DNA from: Rhyzopertha dominica
Taxonomy: Eukaryota; Arthropoda; Insecta; Coleoptera; Bostrichidae
Reading direction: 5' to 3'
Assembly: GCA_025024175.1 (NCBI GenBank)
Contig: QCXZ01000053.1
Coordinates: 8,680,001 to 8,744,000 of the forward strand
Length of the DNA stretch: 64,000 nt
Numbering within the stretch: position 1 is the first letter of the stretch; every line of letters starts with the position of its first letter. The notes beneath the pieces are model-generated. The model saw only the letters and a program-made list of their open reading frames with translations, searched no databases and had not been told where the DNA came from. Below, in pieces: positions 47,205 to 58,609 of the stretch. Both the position numbers and the translations under genes were made by a program.

Positions 47205-47412
47205 TTAAAATGCATGTCTATGCTATGCTGTCTGCACCGCAAACAACTACAGGTAGATCTATTTCGCTGTCATTATAGCTCATCAGTGTAGTTTAGGTCT
47301 AATGCAGGCAACATGGCACAGAACTGGTTTTGCCTATATACCAAAGGCTTGGTATGATGTTAGTACAAAAATAGATGGCATTGTCAGTTCATTGCTAACA
47401 AATTTGCCATGC
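47205..47412 (+). repeat. Dispersed repeat family, copy (see 12702)
   Basis: Shares TCTATGCTATGCTGT, AGATCTATTTCGCT, TCATTATAGCTCATCAGTG, ATATACCAAAG and AGATGGCATTG with the copy at 12702, and with the end of the transposon remnant at 10541. Its 3' part is more diverged. Confidence 0.6.
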
Positions 47413-47627
47413 ATTTTTCTACTAATTTTGCTACAAAGTTTATTTATTTAGGTACATTAATAAACCGGCATTACCATGTTTTGACTTAACCCTGTATAAA
47501 ATTTTATGCAACATAAAAAAGTTAATTTAACACTGTTATTTTTATGGCATAATGACATATTTATAAAGAATGCGAATTTGAGAAAAAAAGTGAATGATAT
47601 TTATTATGCTACTAAAAATAATCAATT

Positions 47628-48866
47628 GGTATTTGCCATGTATTTATATTTTATTAAATTGCTTATTAATAGGTAGCATCTAATCCACAAAACAGCTGTG
47701 ACAGCTTGTAAATTCGAAAAAATGAATCGTAAGGTGTATTTTTAATATTAAAAATGTGAATATTTAAAGGGACCCCCAAAACGCGAACATATTGGCCGTG
47801 ACGTCAGGTGTCTTGTAAATGGCCGCTTGTTTACATCTGGGGTCAGCGCGCCACGCGTCAGCCTCAACGCGTCAATTTAGCAGTTTGTTGTTTGCGTTCA
47901 TTTTGTTGACAAGCGAATTAAAATACGCCAAGAAAAAGTGAAATACTTATGAGTTATGACTTCTGAAGGCACGTTCATTGTTATGGAATGTGTACAGCGA
48001 CGAGCGGTTCAATGCGGCGGAGATGAGGAACGTAAAAGCAACAACATAAGTGAACTTTTTATCAAATTAACGTAGCATTGATAACTTGATCACAGTGGGG
48101 TTGTTGGATACATACTATTTGTAAACATAAAAATGTAAGAATCAAACATGTACCCTAAAGTTGACATTTATTTTAGAGGTCGGAATAAATATAAATTGCC
48201 ATTTCTTTTCGAATATATGGGGAACAACGTCGTTCTTTATTATAACTTTTCCCTCTATCAACTTAAAACTCATATAATTTTTCATATCCGCTTCAAGCTA
48301 TAACAAAATGGAAACTGAATGGTAAACACTTATAACCCCAAAAAGAATAATAAAACTTACAGTAAAAATTAAGATGATCTTCACAACAGAAAAACAAACT
48401 TCGCGATTTCGGCATATCATGTCTAGGGGTCTTAAACAACTTTTTCACACGTTGATAATCTCGAGGGACGGTTACAAAAATTTTGACTGAAGTACTTATT
48501 TAACCATGTACAAAACAACACTTGTTTTGTTTTCCATACATAATAGATGCTTGTAAAACTACACAAATCACTTTTTGGTGCGACCTCTTACACCGTCCTT
48601 TCAATAAACACCACACAAAAGCTTTTCCAATACAAGGCTGATACTACACCAATAACAGCACGCTCCTCGGTAATGTTTACATGACACTTGACGTCACGAG
48701 TTGAATAACCTTGGATAGAAGCATTTTGGCGGTGACTCCTAAATTCGAATTTCAGACCTGAAATTCTGTACCTACAAATATTTTTTTTTGTTTTTTTAAC
48801 ATGACTAAGATATATATGGACTTTAAGATTCATTTACGTAATTTTCAAAAACAGTGATAAATACCC
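47628..48866 (-). mobile_element. THAP-bearing element, copy B
   Basis: It begins GGTATTTGCCATGTATTT and ends GTGATAAATACCC; AATT borders both ends (a possible short target duplication). The minus strand at about 48370-48555 reads NKCCFVHG, a stop, STSVKIFVTVPRDY and SRSLFFCCEDHL. The terminal CCEDH of the THAP zinc site is intact, but the codon of the second zinc Cys has become TAA. The following exon block (KNDVVPHIFE) runs directly into a different sequence than in copy A. The element is ~300 bp longer than copy A, with an extra GC-rich part (47850-48060) also present in copy C. Confidence 0.7.
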
Positions 48867-49082
48867 AATTACAAGATATCTAAAACATTTTTTCGCTGCC
48901 TAATTATGGTAATAGAAATACATTTTTGTTTAAGCAGAGGTCTCTAACATTTTTGCCTGGTAGACCTCTTGACAAATGTTTTTCAGTTTTGGGTAGACTA
49001 CTGCTTAGCAGTCAGAAGTGTTTTTTATAGCTACTATAGTGCTACTCACTTTGAAAGTTTTAAATCTCTAACTCTAGTGAAG
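48867..49082. other. No gene recognised
   Basis: Short AT-rich stretch leading to an assembly gap. Confidence 0.5.
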
Positions 49083-49182
49083 NNNNNNNNNNNNNNNNNN
49101 NNNNNNNNNNNNNNNNNNNNNNNNNNNNNNNNNNNNNNNNNNNNNNNNNNNNNNNNNNNNNNNNNNNNNNNNNNNNNNNNNN
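49083..49182. other. Assembly gap, 100 N, at the satellite's left edge
   Basis: Exactly 100 N immediately before the first satellite monomer, so the array probably extends into unassembled sequence and its true length is unknown. Confidence 0.97.
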
Positions 49183-49495
49183 CCTCAACGCTTATATTCA
49201 TTAGATAAATCTACCATTTGTTAATAAGTTTGGGCCATGAAGAAAGACACCTTCTTATGCCGATCGGATCTGGTGCCGTATTTTACAATGATACTATGCA
49301 TAGAGTAATATACACGCCCAACCAGTCTCTTCTGCACTTTCATTCGTTATATGAATTGCAAATTTCTTTAATGCTTTGAGAAGTCTAATAGATAAACGGA
49401 ACGATTTGTCTTTGTTACTTGACTTCAGTTGGTCTGACACTATTAGTCTGTGAATATATTCTCCACAAAGGCTTCACATACCTAGTTCACCCTCC

Positions 49496-49750
49496 TCAAC
49501 GCTTATCGTCATTAGATAAATCTACCATTTGTTGATAAGTTTGGGCAATGAAGTTCGGCACCTCCTTATGCACGACGGATTTGACGGCGTATTTTACAAT
49601 GATACCATGCAGAGTGTAATATACATGCCAACCCGTCTCTTCTGCACTTGCATTCGTTAGTTGAATTGCAAATTTCTTTAATGCTTTGAGAAGTCTAACA
49701 GATAAATGGAACGATTTGTCTATGTTACTTGACTTCAGTTGTTCTAACAC
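49496..49750 (-). other. Open frame carried by satellite monomer
   Basis: 84 codons open on the minus strand: LEQLKSSNIDKSFHLSVRLL, then KALKKFAIQLTNASAEETGW, a hydrophobic stretch and FIAQTYQQMVDLSNDDKR before TGA. Related frames are partly open in other monomers (50150-50335, 50461-50646) and in the reversed copy. The monomer length is not a multiple of three, so frames cannot run through the array. An AG acceptor-like TTCACAG precedes it and GTATGT follows it in every monomer, so the unit may descend from an exon. No family recognised. Confidence 0.35.
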
Positions 49751-52700
49751 TATTAGTCTGTGAATATATTCTCCACAAAGACATCACATACCTAGTTCAC
49801 CGTCCTCAACGCTTATCTTCATTAGATAAATCTACCATTTGTTAATAAGTTTGGGCCATGAAGAAAGACACCTTCTTATGCTGATCGGATCTGGTGCCGT
49901 ATTTTACAATGATACCATGCATAGAGTAATATACACGCCCAACCAGTCTCTTCTGCACTTGCATTCGTTAGAAGTATTGCAAATTTTTATAATCCTTTGA
50001 GAAGTCTAACAGATAAATGGAACGATTTGTCTTGGTTACTTGACTTCAGTTGTAACACTATTAGTCTGTGAATATATTCTCCACAAAGGCATCACATACC
50101 TAGTTCACCCTCCTCAACGCTTATCTTTATTAGATAAATCTACCATTTGTTAATAAGTTTGGGCCATGAAGAAAGACACCTTCTTATGCCGATCGGATCT
50201 GGTGCCGTATTTTACAATGATACTATGCATAGAGTAATATACACGCCCTACCAGTCTCTTCTTTAATGCTTTGAGAAGTCTAACAGATAAACGGAACGAT
50301 TTGTCTTTGTTACTTGACTTCAGTTGGTCTAACACTATTAGCCTGTGAATATATTCTCCACAAAGGCATCACATACCTAGTTCACCCTCCTCAACGCTTA
50401 TCGTCATTAGATAAATCTACCATTTGTTGATAAGTTTGGGCAATGAAGTTCGGCACCTCCTTATGCAGGACGGATCTGACGGCGTATTTTACAATGATAC
50501 CATGCATATTGTAATATACATGCCCAACCAGTCTCTTCTGCACTTTCATTCGTTATATGAATTGCAAATTTCTTTAATCCTTTGAGAAGTCTAATGGATG
50601 AACGGAACGATTTGTCTTTGTTACTTGACTTCAGTTGGTCTAACACTATTAGCCTGTGAATATATTCTCCACAAAGGCATCACATACCTAGTTCACCCTC
50701 CTCAACGCTTATCGTCATTAGATAAATCTACCATTAGTTGATAAGTTTTAGCAATGAAGTTCGGCACCTCCTTATGCAGGACGGATCTGACGGCGTATTT
50801 TACAATGATACCATGCAGAGTGTAATATACATGCCTAACCAGTCTCTTCTGCACTTGCATTGGTTAGACGAATTGCAAATTTCTTTATTGCCTTGAGAAG
50901 TCTAACAGATAAATGGAACGATTTGTCTTTGCTACTTGACTTCAGTTGTTCTAACACTATTAGTCTGTGAATATATACTCCACAAGGCATAACATAGCTA
51001 GTTCACCCTCCTCAACGCTTATCGTCATTAGATAAATCTACCATTTGTTGATAAGTTTGGGCAATGTAGTTCGACACCTCCTTATGCAGGACGGATCTGA
51101 CGGCGTATTTTACAATGATACCATGCATAGTGTAATATACATGCCTAACCAGTCTCTTCTGCACTTGCATTCGTTAGTTGAATTGCAATTTCTTTAATGC
51201 TTTGAGAAGTCTAACAGATAAATGGTACGATTTGTCTTTGTTACTTGACTTCAGTTTTTCTAACACTATTAGTCTGTGAATATATTCTCCACAAAGGCAT
51301 CACATACCTAGTTCGCCGTCCTCAACGCTTATCTTCATTAGATAAATCTACCATTTGTTGATAAGTTTGGGCCATGAAGATTGACACATCCTTATGCCGA
51401 TCGGATGTGGTGCCGTATTTTACAATCATACCATGCATAGAGTAATATACACGCCCAACCAGTCTCTTCTGCACTTGCATTCGTTAGATGTATTGCAAAT
51501 TTTTATAATCCTTTGAGAAGTCTAACAGATAATTGGAACGATTTGTCTTGGTTACTTGACTTCAGTTGTTGTAACACTATTAGTCTGTGAATATATTCTC
51601 CACAAAGGCATCACACACCTAGTTCACCCTCCTCAACGCTTATCTTCATTAGATAAATCTACCATTTGTTAATAAGTTTTGGCCATGAAGAAAGACACCT
51701 CCTCATGCCGATCGGATCTGGTGCCGTATTTTACAATGATACTATGCATAGAGTAATATACACGCCCAACCAGTCTCTTCTGCACTTTCATTCGTTATAT
51801 GAATTGCAAATATCTTTAATGCTTTGAGAAGTCTAATAGATAAACGGAACGGTTTGTCTTTGTTACTTGACTTCAGTTGGTCTAACACTATTAGTCTGTG
51901 AATATATTCTCCACAAAGGCATCACATTCCTAGTTCACCCTCCTCAACGCTTATCGTCATTAGATAAATCTACCATTTGTTGATAAGTTTGGGCAATGAA
52001 GTTCGACACCTCCTTATGCAGGACGGATCTGACGGCGTATTTTACAATGATACCATGCATAGTGTAATATACATGCCTAACCAGTCTCTTCTGCACTTGC
52101 ATTCGTTAGATGAATTGCAAATTTCATTATTGCTTTGAGAAGTCTAACAGTTAAATGGAACGATTTGTCTTTGCTACTTGACTTCAGTTGTTCTAACACT
52201 ATTAGTCTGTGAATATATACTCCACAAGGCATAACATAGCTAGTTCACCCCCCTCAACGCTTATTTTCATTAGATAAATCTAGCATTTGTTAATAAGTTT
52301 GGGCCATGAAGATTGACACCTTCATATGCCGATCGGATCTGGAGCCGTATGTTACAATGATACCATGCATAGAGTAATATACACGCCCAACCAGTCTCTT
52401 CTGCACTTGCATTCGTTAGATGTATTGCAAATTTTTATAATCCTTTGAGAAGTCTAACAGATAAATGGAACGATTTGTCTTTGCTACTTGACTTCAGTTG
52501 TTGTAACACTATTAGTCTGTGAATATATTCTCCACAAAGACATCACATACCTAGTTCACCGTCCTCAACGCTTATCTTCATTAGATAAATCTACCATTTG
52601 TTGATAAGTTTGGGCCATGAAGATTGACACCTTCTTATGCCGATCGGATGTGGTGCCGTATTTTACAATGATACCATGCATAGAGTAATATACACGCCCA

Positions 52701-53152
52701 ACCAGTCTCTTCTGCACTTACATTCGTTAGATGTATTGCAAATTTTTATAATCCTTTGAGAAGTCTAACAGATAAATGGAACGATTTGTCTTTGTTACAT
52801 GACTTCAGTTGTTCTAACACTATTAGTCCGTGAATATATTCTCCACAAAGGCATCATATACCTAGTTCACCCTCCCCAACGCTTATCTTCATTAGATAAA
52901 TCTAATCTGAATCTGAAGTCATGTAACAAAGACAAATCGTTCCATTTATCTGTTAGACTTCTCAAAGCATTAAAGAAATTGCAATTCAACTAACGAATGC
53001 AAGTGCAGAAGAGACTGGTTAGGCATGTATATTACACTATGCATGGTATCATTGTAAAATACGCCGTCAGATCCGTCCTGCATAAGGAGGTGTCGAACTA
53101 CATTGCCCAAACTTATCAACAAATGGTAGATTTATCTAATGAATATAAGCGT

Positions 53153-53393
53153 TGAGGAGGGTGAACTAGGTATGTGATGCCTTTGTGGAGAATATATTCA
53201 CAGACTAATAGTGTTAGAACAACTGAAGTCAAGTAACAAAGACAAATCGTTCCATTTATCTGTTAGACTTCTCAAAGCATTAAATGGAACGATTTGTCTT
53301 TGTTACTTGACTTCAGTTGTTCTAACACTATTAGTCTGTGAATATATTCTCCACAAAGGCATCACATACCTAGTGCACCCTCCTCAACGCTTA
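53153..53393. repeat. ~110-bp-arm palindrome at the satellite's inverted junction
   Basis: 53153-53262 (GAGGAGGGTGAACTAGG to AATCGTTCCATTT) is the reverse complement of 53283-53393 (AAATGGAACGATT to CACCCTCCTC), with a ~20-bp centre. The arms are nearly identical, showing a recent fold-back rearrangement of satellite DNA. Confidence 0.9.
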
Positions 53394-53407
53394 TCTTCAT
53401 TAAATAA

Positions 53408-53590
53408 GGCCCCGTTGCACAAAGCGTGGTCAACCGCACGGTCAGATAACCACGCGATAACCTTAACCACGCCATGCGTTGCAGAAAGCCTGGTCAGCGT
53501 CGGGTTTCATAACCAGCTGTTAACCGTGCATCCAGGTCAAATACACTTGGCAACGTCGCGATTCTAATGTCAAACCATGGTCAAACGGGC
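53408..53590. repeat. Harbinger terminal and subterminal repeats
   Basis: After the terminal GGCCCCGTTGCACAAAG the sequence is packed with TGGTCA/AACC words: GTGGTCAACC, CGGTCAGATAACC, CGATAACCTTAACC, CTGGTCAGCG, CATAACCAGC, GTTAACCG, CCATGGTCAAACG. Harbinger Myb-like proteins are known to bind subterminal repeats, so these are candidate binding sites. Confidence 0.6.
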
Positions 53591-53714
53591 GAATGTGAAA
53601 TTCAAGTGGCATTTCTGTGTGACTAACAGGTGAGTCAAAACGTCAGTAAAATCATGTTTTAATACTTTTGTGCCTGTTTTGGGTTATTTAGCTCTTCTAG
53701 TTTCTGCATTCAGC

Positions 53715-56238
53715 ATGTCCCAAATCCAAAAGAAGATAAATTATACTCCTCGGGAAAAGGAGCTTTTGATTTCGTTTGCTGAAAGGTAATTATGTTCATA
53801 ATACGTACCTAAACTATGAATTTGTTTTGCTGTGAACTGAATTTCTAATTATAATAAGAAAGTCTGCGAGATCTTGCTTAAAAAGTTTTGCACCTGCACT
53901 TTAAAGATTACATGCTACCGTAACTGCTTTAACATGTGTTGTCATTTCTCCAAGTTTTCTAATTAATACCCACATCCTGAAAAGCCCAACCTCCTTCCAT
54001 TCCCAAAATATTTTAGATTCAGTTCAGTGCTTGAAAATAAAAGCACAGATGTAGCAGCTTTGGGAAAGAAAAATGAAGCATGGGATAAAATAGCGGAGCT
54101 GTATAATGCAAATGCTGAGTCCGGCTCCCGTAGCCCTCAACAGTTGCGAGAGCTCTACCGCAATTTAAAAAGGCGGAGTAAGAAAAGTCTGGCTGAAGTT
54201 AATGTAAGTATAGTTAGAGCAGCGAATGTTGCTGCATGACACACTGCCTAAACAGACCACAGTCTGTTCGCGTATATATATGTTCCCTACCAATTATTAT
54301 TACAGAAGTCGATAAATCTGCGTAGAAGATAGCATTATTGAATGTGTGTCATTAATATGCTTAATCAGCAGTGAGCCAAGTATAATCGTCACATTCAGTT
54401 AACGTTGTAGTTGCAGTTGGTTTTGAGGTTGTAGTTGCCATTGCTGTTCAAAGTTAATCATACAGAAAAGCTGTTTCATTCATAAATGTGTTGTGATTAT
54501 TATAAAGTTGTGTCTTGTGTCAAATCTGTTAGATAACCAAAATTTAATTTTTGGTGTTGCCGTTCAGATTTATTTCAGACCAATTTTGAAACCAACCGGG
54601 GAAAATGTATATGCAAATCTCAAAAGTTTTTTTTGGAATATTTTTCTTGTCCTTCCTTACATTATGCAAACACCATACACACAGATTGTATGTTAGTCTA
54701 CATTCCCAGTCAGTTTGAAATTTTTCACTTTTGTTATTTACGAACTGTAGTGCACAACATTGGCAACTGTTAAGTTAACAGCAACTTTTACTGTATATCA
54801 AGAATTTAGTTACAAAATTTAAAAAAAAATTCAATTAATGTAATGCGGGCATAATATTGACATTTGTCGATTATAATAGTCTTACTAAAATGACAGTAAT
54901 AGGATTTTTTGAAACTTCTAGAAAAGGAAGTATATTGAAGCTTTTGAAGATGAAGATGTGGATGTTAGCGAAGCAAAAAGAAAAGCAGTAATCGACAAGG
55001 TAAATAATTTTAATTCTTATATCCACTACTAATATCAAAAGCACATAACATATTTTCTGTTTCTTAAATGTCTTTGATGGATATATTAATATAGTTAACA
55101 AAAGCAGAAGTAGAAAGATATACATATTTATGTACATATACAACAGGAGACACATTCTAATTACTTCCAATTACAATGACGAAGGATGATAAAAATGGTA
55201 TTTCCTATATAATTAATATTCAAGCATAATAATAAAACAACAGATGAAATTGACATTCAGTCAGGTTATTCCAATAATAAACAAATTATATTATAGTTGA
55301 ACTAAACTGAAGGGAAACGACAGGAAGCTAAATTAAATTCTCATAAAAATTAATAACCAAAATTAAATACGTCTCAATATTTAATGTATAATTGCATTAA
55401 ACTACATCGAATATCTGTTTGAATTGAATAACACTATACTAAAAAATTGTGTACCCATTCTTGGCATTATGGAATATTGCCTACACACGAAAGCAGCAAA
55501 GCTGTCTTCATTGTACTTTTAGGGCATTTTCCAATTTATGAAAAAAAAACGTGTTATCGGCCACATTTGTCTGTCACACTCCTAGCTCGAGAACAGCTCA
55601 ACAGATCAGACTCATTGGATACATTTTGGCCTAACAATGATCAACATGTACTTTTTTTTGCTTAAAATAAAATCAAATACATTTCAACAATACAAGGAAA
55701 ATGCTTTAAAGTATCTTTTAACGAAAAGGCTTTTTTAATCCCGTTATGTGGTTTTTGTAGCAGGAAACTTGCGCAACTGGAGGTGGAACGTATAATACAC
55801 GATTGACTGATGCTGAGGCTAGGGTGTTAGCGATTATTGACCAGCAAGTTCGTCCACTGCGCAATCCTTATGACGATAATGCTGTTTATCATGACGGTAT
55901 ACATTTTTGCATGTCCATAGGCGGTGACGTAAATCACTTTGTTTACAGGAGATGTATCGATAGAAAATCTTCCTATAGTACTGGCGTCAGAGGAACCAAC
56001 TCCTATTCCTGAGATTCCTTCTAATACTGCAGAAGTTGCACCCGTTCCTGCTGTTCCTTCCACATCCCGCACCCAGAGAGCCAAAATAATTAAAAATCGT
56101 CACAATAATAGTCAATCTGTAAAAAACAAATATTACATTACAAAACTGCAGTGTGCAAAACTTCAGTTAAGGATTTTAAATGTTGAGTTACAAATTAAAA
56201 AAGAGCAGCTGAAGCAGTTAAAAAAAAATAAAGATTAA
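53715..56238 (+). CDS. Harbinger Myb/SANT-like DNA-binding protein (NAIF1-like), five exons
   Basis: Exons by splice sites and frame: 53715-53785, 54017-54203, 54922-54999, 55761-55896, 55949-56238. Joined length is 762 nt, or 253 residues plus TAA. All four introns are GT-AG and keep the frame. The N-terminus (INYTPREKELLISFAER, then LGKKNEAWDKIAELYNA and SRSPQQLRELYRNLKRR) is a Myb/SANT-like trihelix domain (about residues 8-85). The centre has KRKAVIDK and TGGGTYNTRLTDAEARV, a motif recurrent in this family. The C-terminus is a Pro/Ser linker and a basic Leu/Lys coiled coil (KLQLRILNVELQIKKEQLK). An AATAAA lies at 56247. Known role: PIF/Harbinger needs this partner to bring the transposase to the nucleus and the element ends. 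No disabling change was seen. Confidence 0.8.
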
Positions 56239-56282
56239 AATTTTACAATAAATAAATGTTTTAGTAGTTACTTGTATTTACT

Positions 56283-57350
56283 TTAATCAAACACTGTATT
56301 TATTACAGCTCTTCTAACTGCAGTGTTAGGATTATGAGCTTCATTGCCAATTATCTCTGGCACATCGACTTCATCCTGAAGATCTTCATATTCGAAGTCT
56401 GGCTGCTCATCACTGGCTAGAATGCATATATTGTGGAGAACTACGCAAGCGACTATGACTGCCAGTGTGGTTTCCATATTTTGAAGCCGCATGCCACCTG
56501 CCAGAGCTGGGAATCTCCTCTTTAGAACACCAAAACAGCGTTCTATAGTGTTTCTTGTTCTAACCTGTGCAAAATTATATGCCACTTCTCCCCGAGTTTG
56601 TGGATTGGCGAGCGGAGTTAGAAGAAAGTTACGGCAGGCATATCCTTTATCGCCTAAGAGATAGTCATTTCCGTATCGGCCGGCTTCAAATTCAGCACAT
56701 AAGGCACTGTCATTAAAAATAGTGCTGTCATGCACCGATCCGGGCCACCTAGCAACGATGTTGCAGACACGTAAAGTTGCATCACAGACAACTTGCACAT
56801 TTATAGAGAAGTAACCTTTACGGTTGCGAAACATTTCAGCATTTTCACCGCCTGGCGAATGAATTCTCACATGTGTGCAATCCACCGCTCCAATCACACC
56901 AGGGAAATGGGCAATTGCATAAAACCTGGCTTTAGTTTCTGCCCTTTCTGCCATGGTGGTTGGCATTCTTATATACTCGGGCTTAAGGCTCGCTATTTTA
57001 TCTGTTACACGTTTCACAACTCGCGATATCGTCGCCTTATGGATTCCCCCAAAGCAATCACCAACAACTTGTTGAAAAGTGCCTGTNGCATAAAATCTCN
57101 GGGCTATTAATATTTGTTGAATGCTATCTAGAGATTTGTTCCTGCCCGTTTTTGGCTTCAAGGTGGCACCGATTTTTTCGTTCAATAGAGATACTGTATC
57201 CTTTGAAACATGGAAACGTGCTTTAAACTCTATATCCGTGTAAATAATCATAGGATCAATGCGATCTCTTATAAATTTCACTCGTTTAGGTAATTGGGAG
57301 GGTTCTTCATCGGAAGAAAGGTCGGACAGGGAAGAGGATAGGTTTAGCAT
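56283..57350 (-). CDS. PIF/Harbinger transposase (HARBI1-like, DDE_4 superfamily)
   Basis: A single uninterrupted frame of 355 residues from ATG at 57350 to the stop at 56283, normal length for the family. An acidic N-terminus is followed by a helix-turn-helix region (about 45-125, with GGIHKATISRVVKRV). The catalytic triad is visible: Asp157 in GVIGAVDCTHV, Asp234 in LLGDKGYACR and Glu270 in RNTIERCFGVLKRRF, with 35 residues between the last two. RWPGSVHDS at 201-209 and VVLHNIC near 303-309 are family blocks. Two residues (84 and 88) are unreadable because of N at 57087 and 57100. Known role: cut-and-paste of elements with 3-bp TAA/TTA-type targets. It faces the Myb gene tail to tail. Confidence 0.93.
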   Translation of the reverse strand: MLNLSSSLSDLSSDEEPSQLPKRVKFIRDRIDPMIIYTDIEFKARFHVSKDTVSLLNEKIGATLKPKTGRNKSLDSIQQILIAXRFYXTGTFQQVVGDCFGGIHKATISRVVKRVTDKIASLKPEYIRMPTTMAERAETKARFYAIAHFPGVIGAVDCTHVRIHSPGGENAEMFRNRKGYFSINVQVVCDATLRVCNIVARWPGSVHDSTIFNDSALCAEFEAGRYGNDYLLGDKGYACRNFLLTPLANPQTRGEVAYNFAQVRTRNTIERCFGVLKRRFPALAGGMRLQNMETTLAVIVACVVLHNICILASDEQPDFEYEDLQDEVDVPEIIGNEAHNPNTAVRRAVINTVFD

Positions 57351-57400
57351 CTAGGAAGATAAATATGTGTTAGTTTCAAAGGAATTTTTCTTCATGTATG

Positions 57401-58609
57401 CTTATTGATAAAGACTGTAAAATGTAATTTATAACTGCTGTTATAATATTATTATTATTATTACTACTTCATTTTGTAATTCCATTTAGTAAATAAAAAC
57501 ATCTAATTTAAGTGATGTGTGCCTAAGGTTATGATAATTGTTAGTTTCTTCTTGAATAAATAAATTATCTTTAAAACTGCTTCATTGTGTCATTGTCTCA
57601 GGGGACTTGCAAAATTTATTTGCTTATAAATTAGTATTGTCAAAGACGATTTTATAAGACTGTCCAACGTTATAAGAGTACCCCAGCAGTATTAATGCAT
57701 GTTAACAGATGGCGTATGATGTAACTCGACGTTTATTCGGTCAAATTACGCCACATGACCTTGTCACTGGACCGGCAACCCCATACTTTGAATAATGCGT
57801 GTTTGCCCATTATATTGTAGTATACTGTAAAACCTTAGCGCTTAGCGGGTATATATACCGATTTATGTACGATGCAGTTTCGCGCTGCGCTCTATAACTT
57901 TTAGTCGCCACCACCGAAAGCAAGGTATGGTGCGAAAAGATCCAAAAGATGTTTATGTTTCCAGTGTTCTGAAAGATCTGAATTAAAATGCTTTGCCATT
58001 GTTAATAATTACAACTTACTACGCACACTTGACTATTCTAAAAATTAGAAAAATTTAGATTAGGTGTTCAATACATAACTGTATTATGGTAAACACCATG
58101 AATATTATTAAGCAAAACAATGCAAGGTTAAAATGCAACAAATTAGGGATGCCCATTTTAAGATGTATGAAAAAACTTGACAATCAGTATATAACTCGCA
58201 TTTTATTAATATTAAACATTATCATATGTACAGATAGCAAAACATTTGTATTAAAACGACACAAGTATGAAAATATATACATATTTGTGATGATAAAACA
58301 AACAAAAACTGCATGTTGCTGCTTCAGGGTTCAGTATTACAAAAATACAAAAAAAACATATGAGGACTGCTACTGTATTGTTTTGCCACGCGTCGTGCTT
58401 TTATTGAATTGAATCAATACTTCCACATCCAATTGTAAAAATGACAGTTACATTTTTATTTCTTATACTATACGATTAGTACCTAATCAGGTTTTGAGCA
58501 TTTTTTCTCTCTACACATTTAAATTCTAAGACAACAGTCCTCGTGATATTAGCAAAAATATATAAATTTTGAAATAGGTTTTTTCCAAATAACTCGAAAA
58601 TTATCAACT
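57401..58609. other. No gene recognised
   Basis: AT-rich sequence. Harbinger right end absent. A 108-codon frame at 58086-58412 is low complexity with no features. Confidence 0.4.

Larger units (their letters stand above)
49183..53407. repeat. Satellite array, ~310-bp monomers
   Basis: Monomers beginning CCTCAACGCTTAT start at 49183, 49494, 49804, 50112, 50389, 50700, 51010, 51320, 51631, 51942, 52252, 52563 and 52874. Spacing is 308-311 bp except one 277-bp monomer (50112) with a ~33-bp deletion. Two monomer types alternate irregularly. Type A has GGGCCATGAAGA...CCGATCGGATCTGGTGCCG; type B has GGGCAATGAAGTTC...CAGGACGGATCTGACGGCG. The order is A B A A B B B A A B A A. From 52911 the array turns over: a reversed monomer and a half (to about 53275), then forward sequence again to 53407, where a Harbinger element begins. 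Confidence 0.95.
53408..57400. mobile_element. PIF/Harbinger transposon with both genes, right end not found
   Basis: The left end GGCCCCGTTGCACAAAGCG starts at 53408, directly after TAA, inside a satellite monomer (the uninterrupted form is ATTAGATAAATC). TAA is the 3-bp target typical of PIF/Harbinger. It carries a five-exon Myb/SANT gene on the plus strand and a DDE transposase on the minus strand; their stop codons are 44 bp apart, tail to tail. A matching right end (CTTTGTGCAACGGGGCC) was searched for by eye to about 58500 and not found, nor does satellite resume, so the right end given here is approximate and the element is probably truncated on that side. Confidence 0.85.

Noticed and set aside
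49183..53407. Possible CRISPR-like array
   Set aside because: The repeated unit is a ~310-bp monomer with no short repeat/spacer pattern, and the genome is eukaryotic.
54871..55170. 99-codon minus frame
   Set aside because: Antisense to a Harbinger exon and intron whose plus-strand reading is clearly the coding one.
56793..57110. 105-codon plus frame
   Set aside because: Antisense shadow of the Harbinger transposase.
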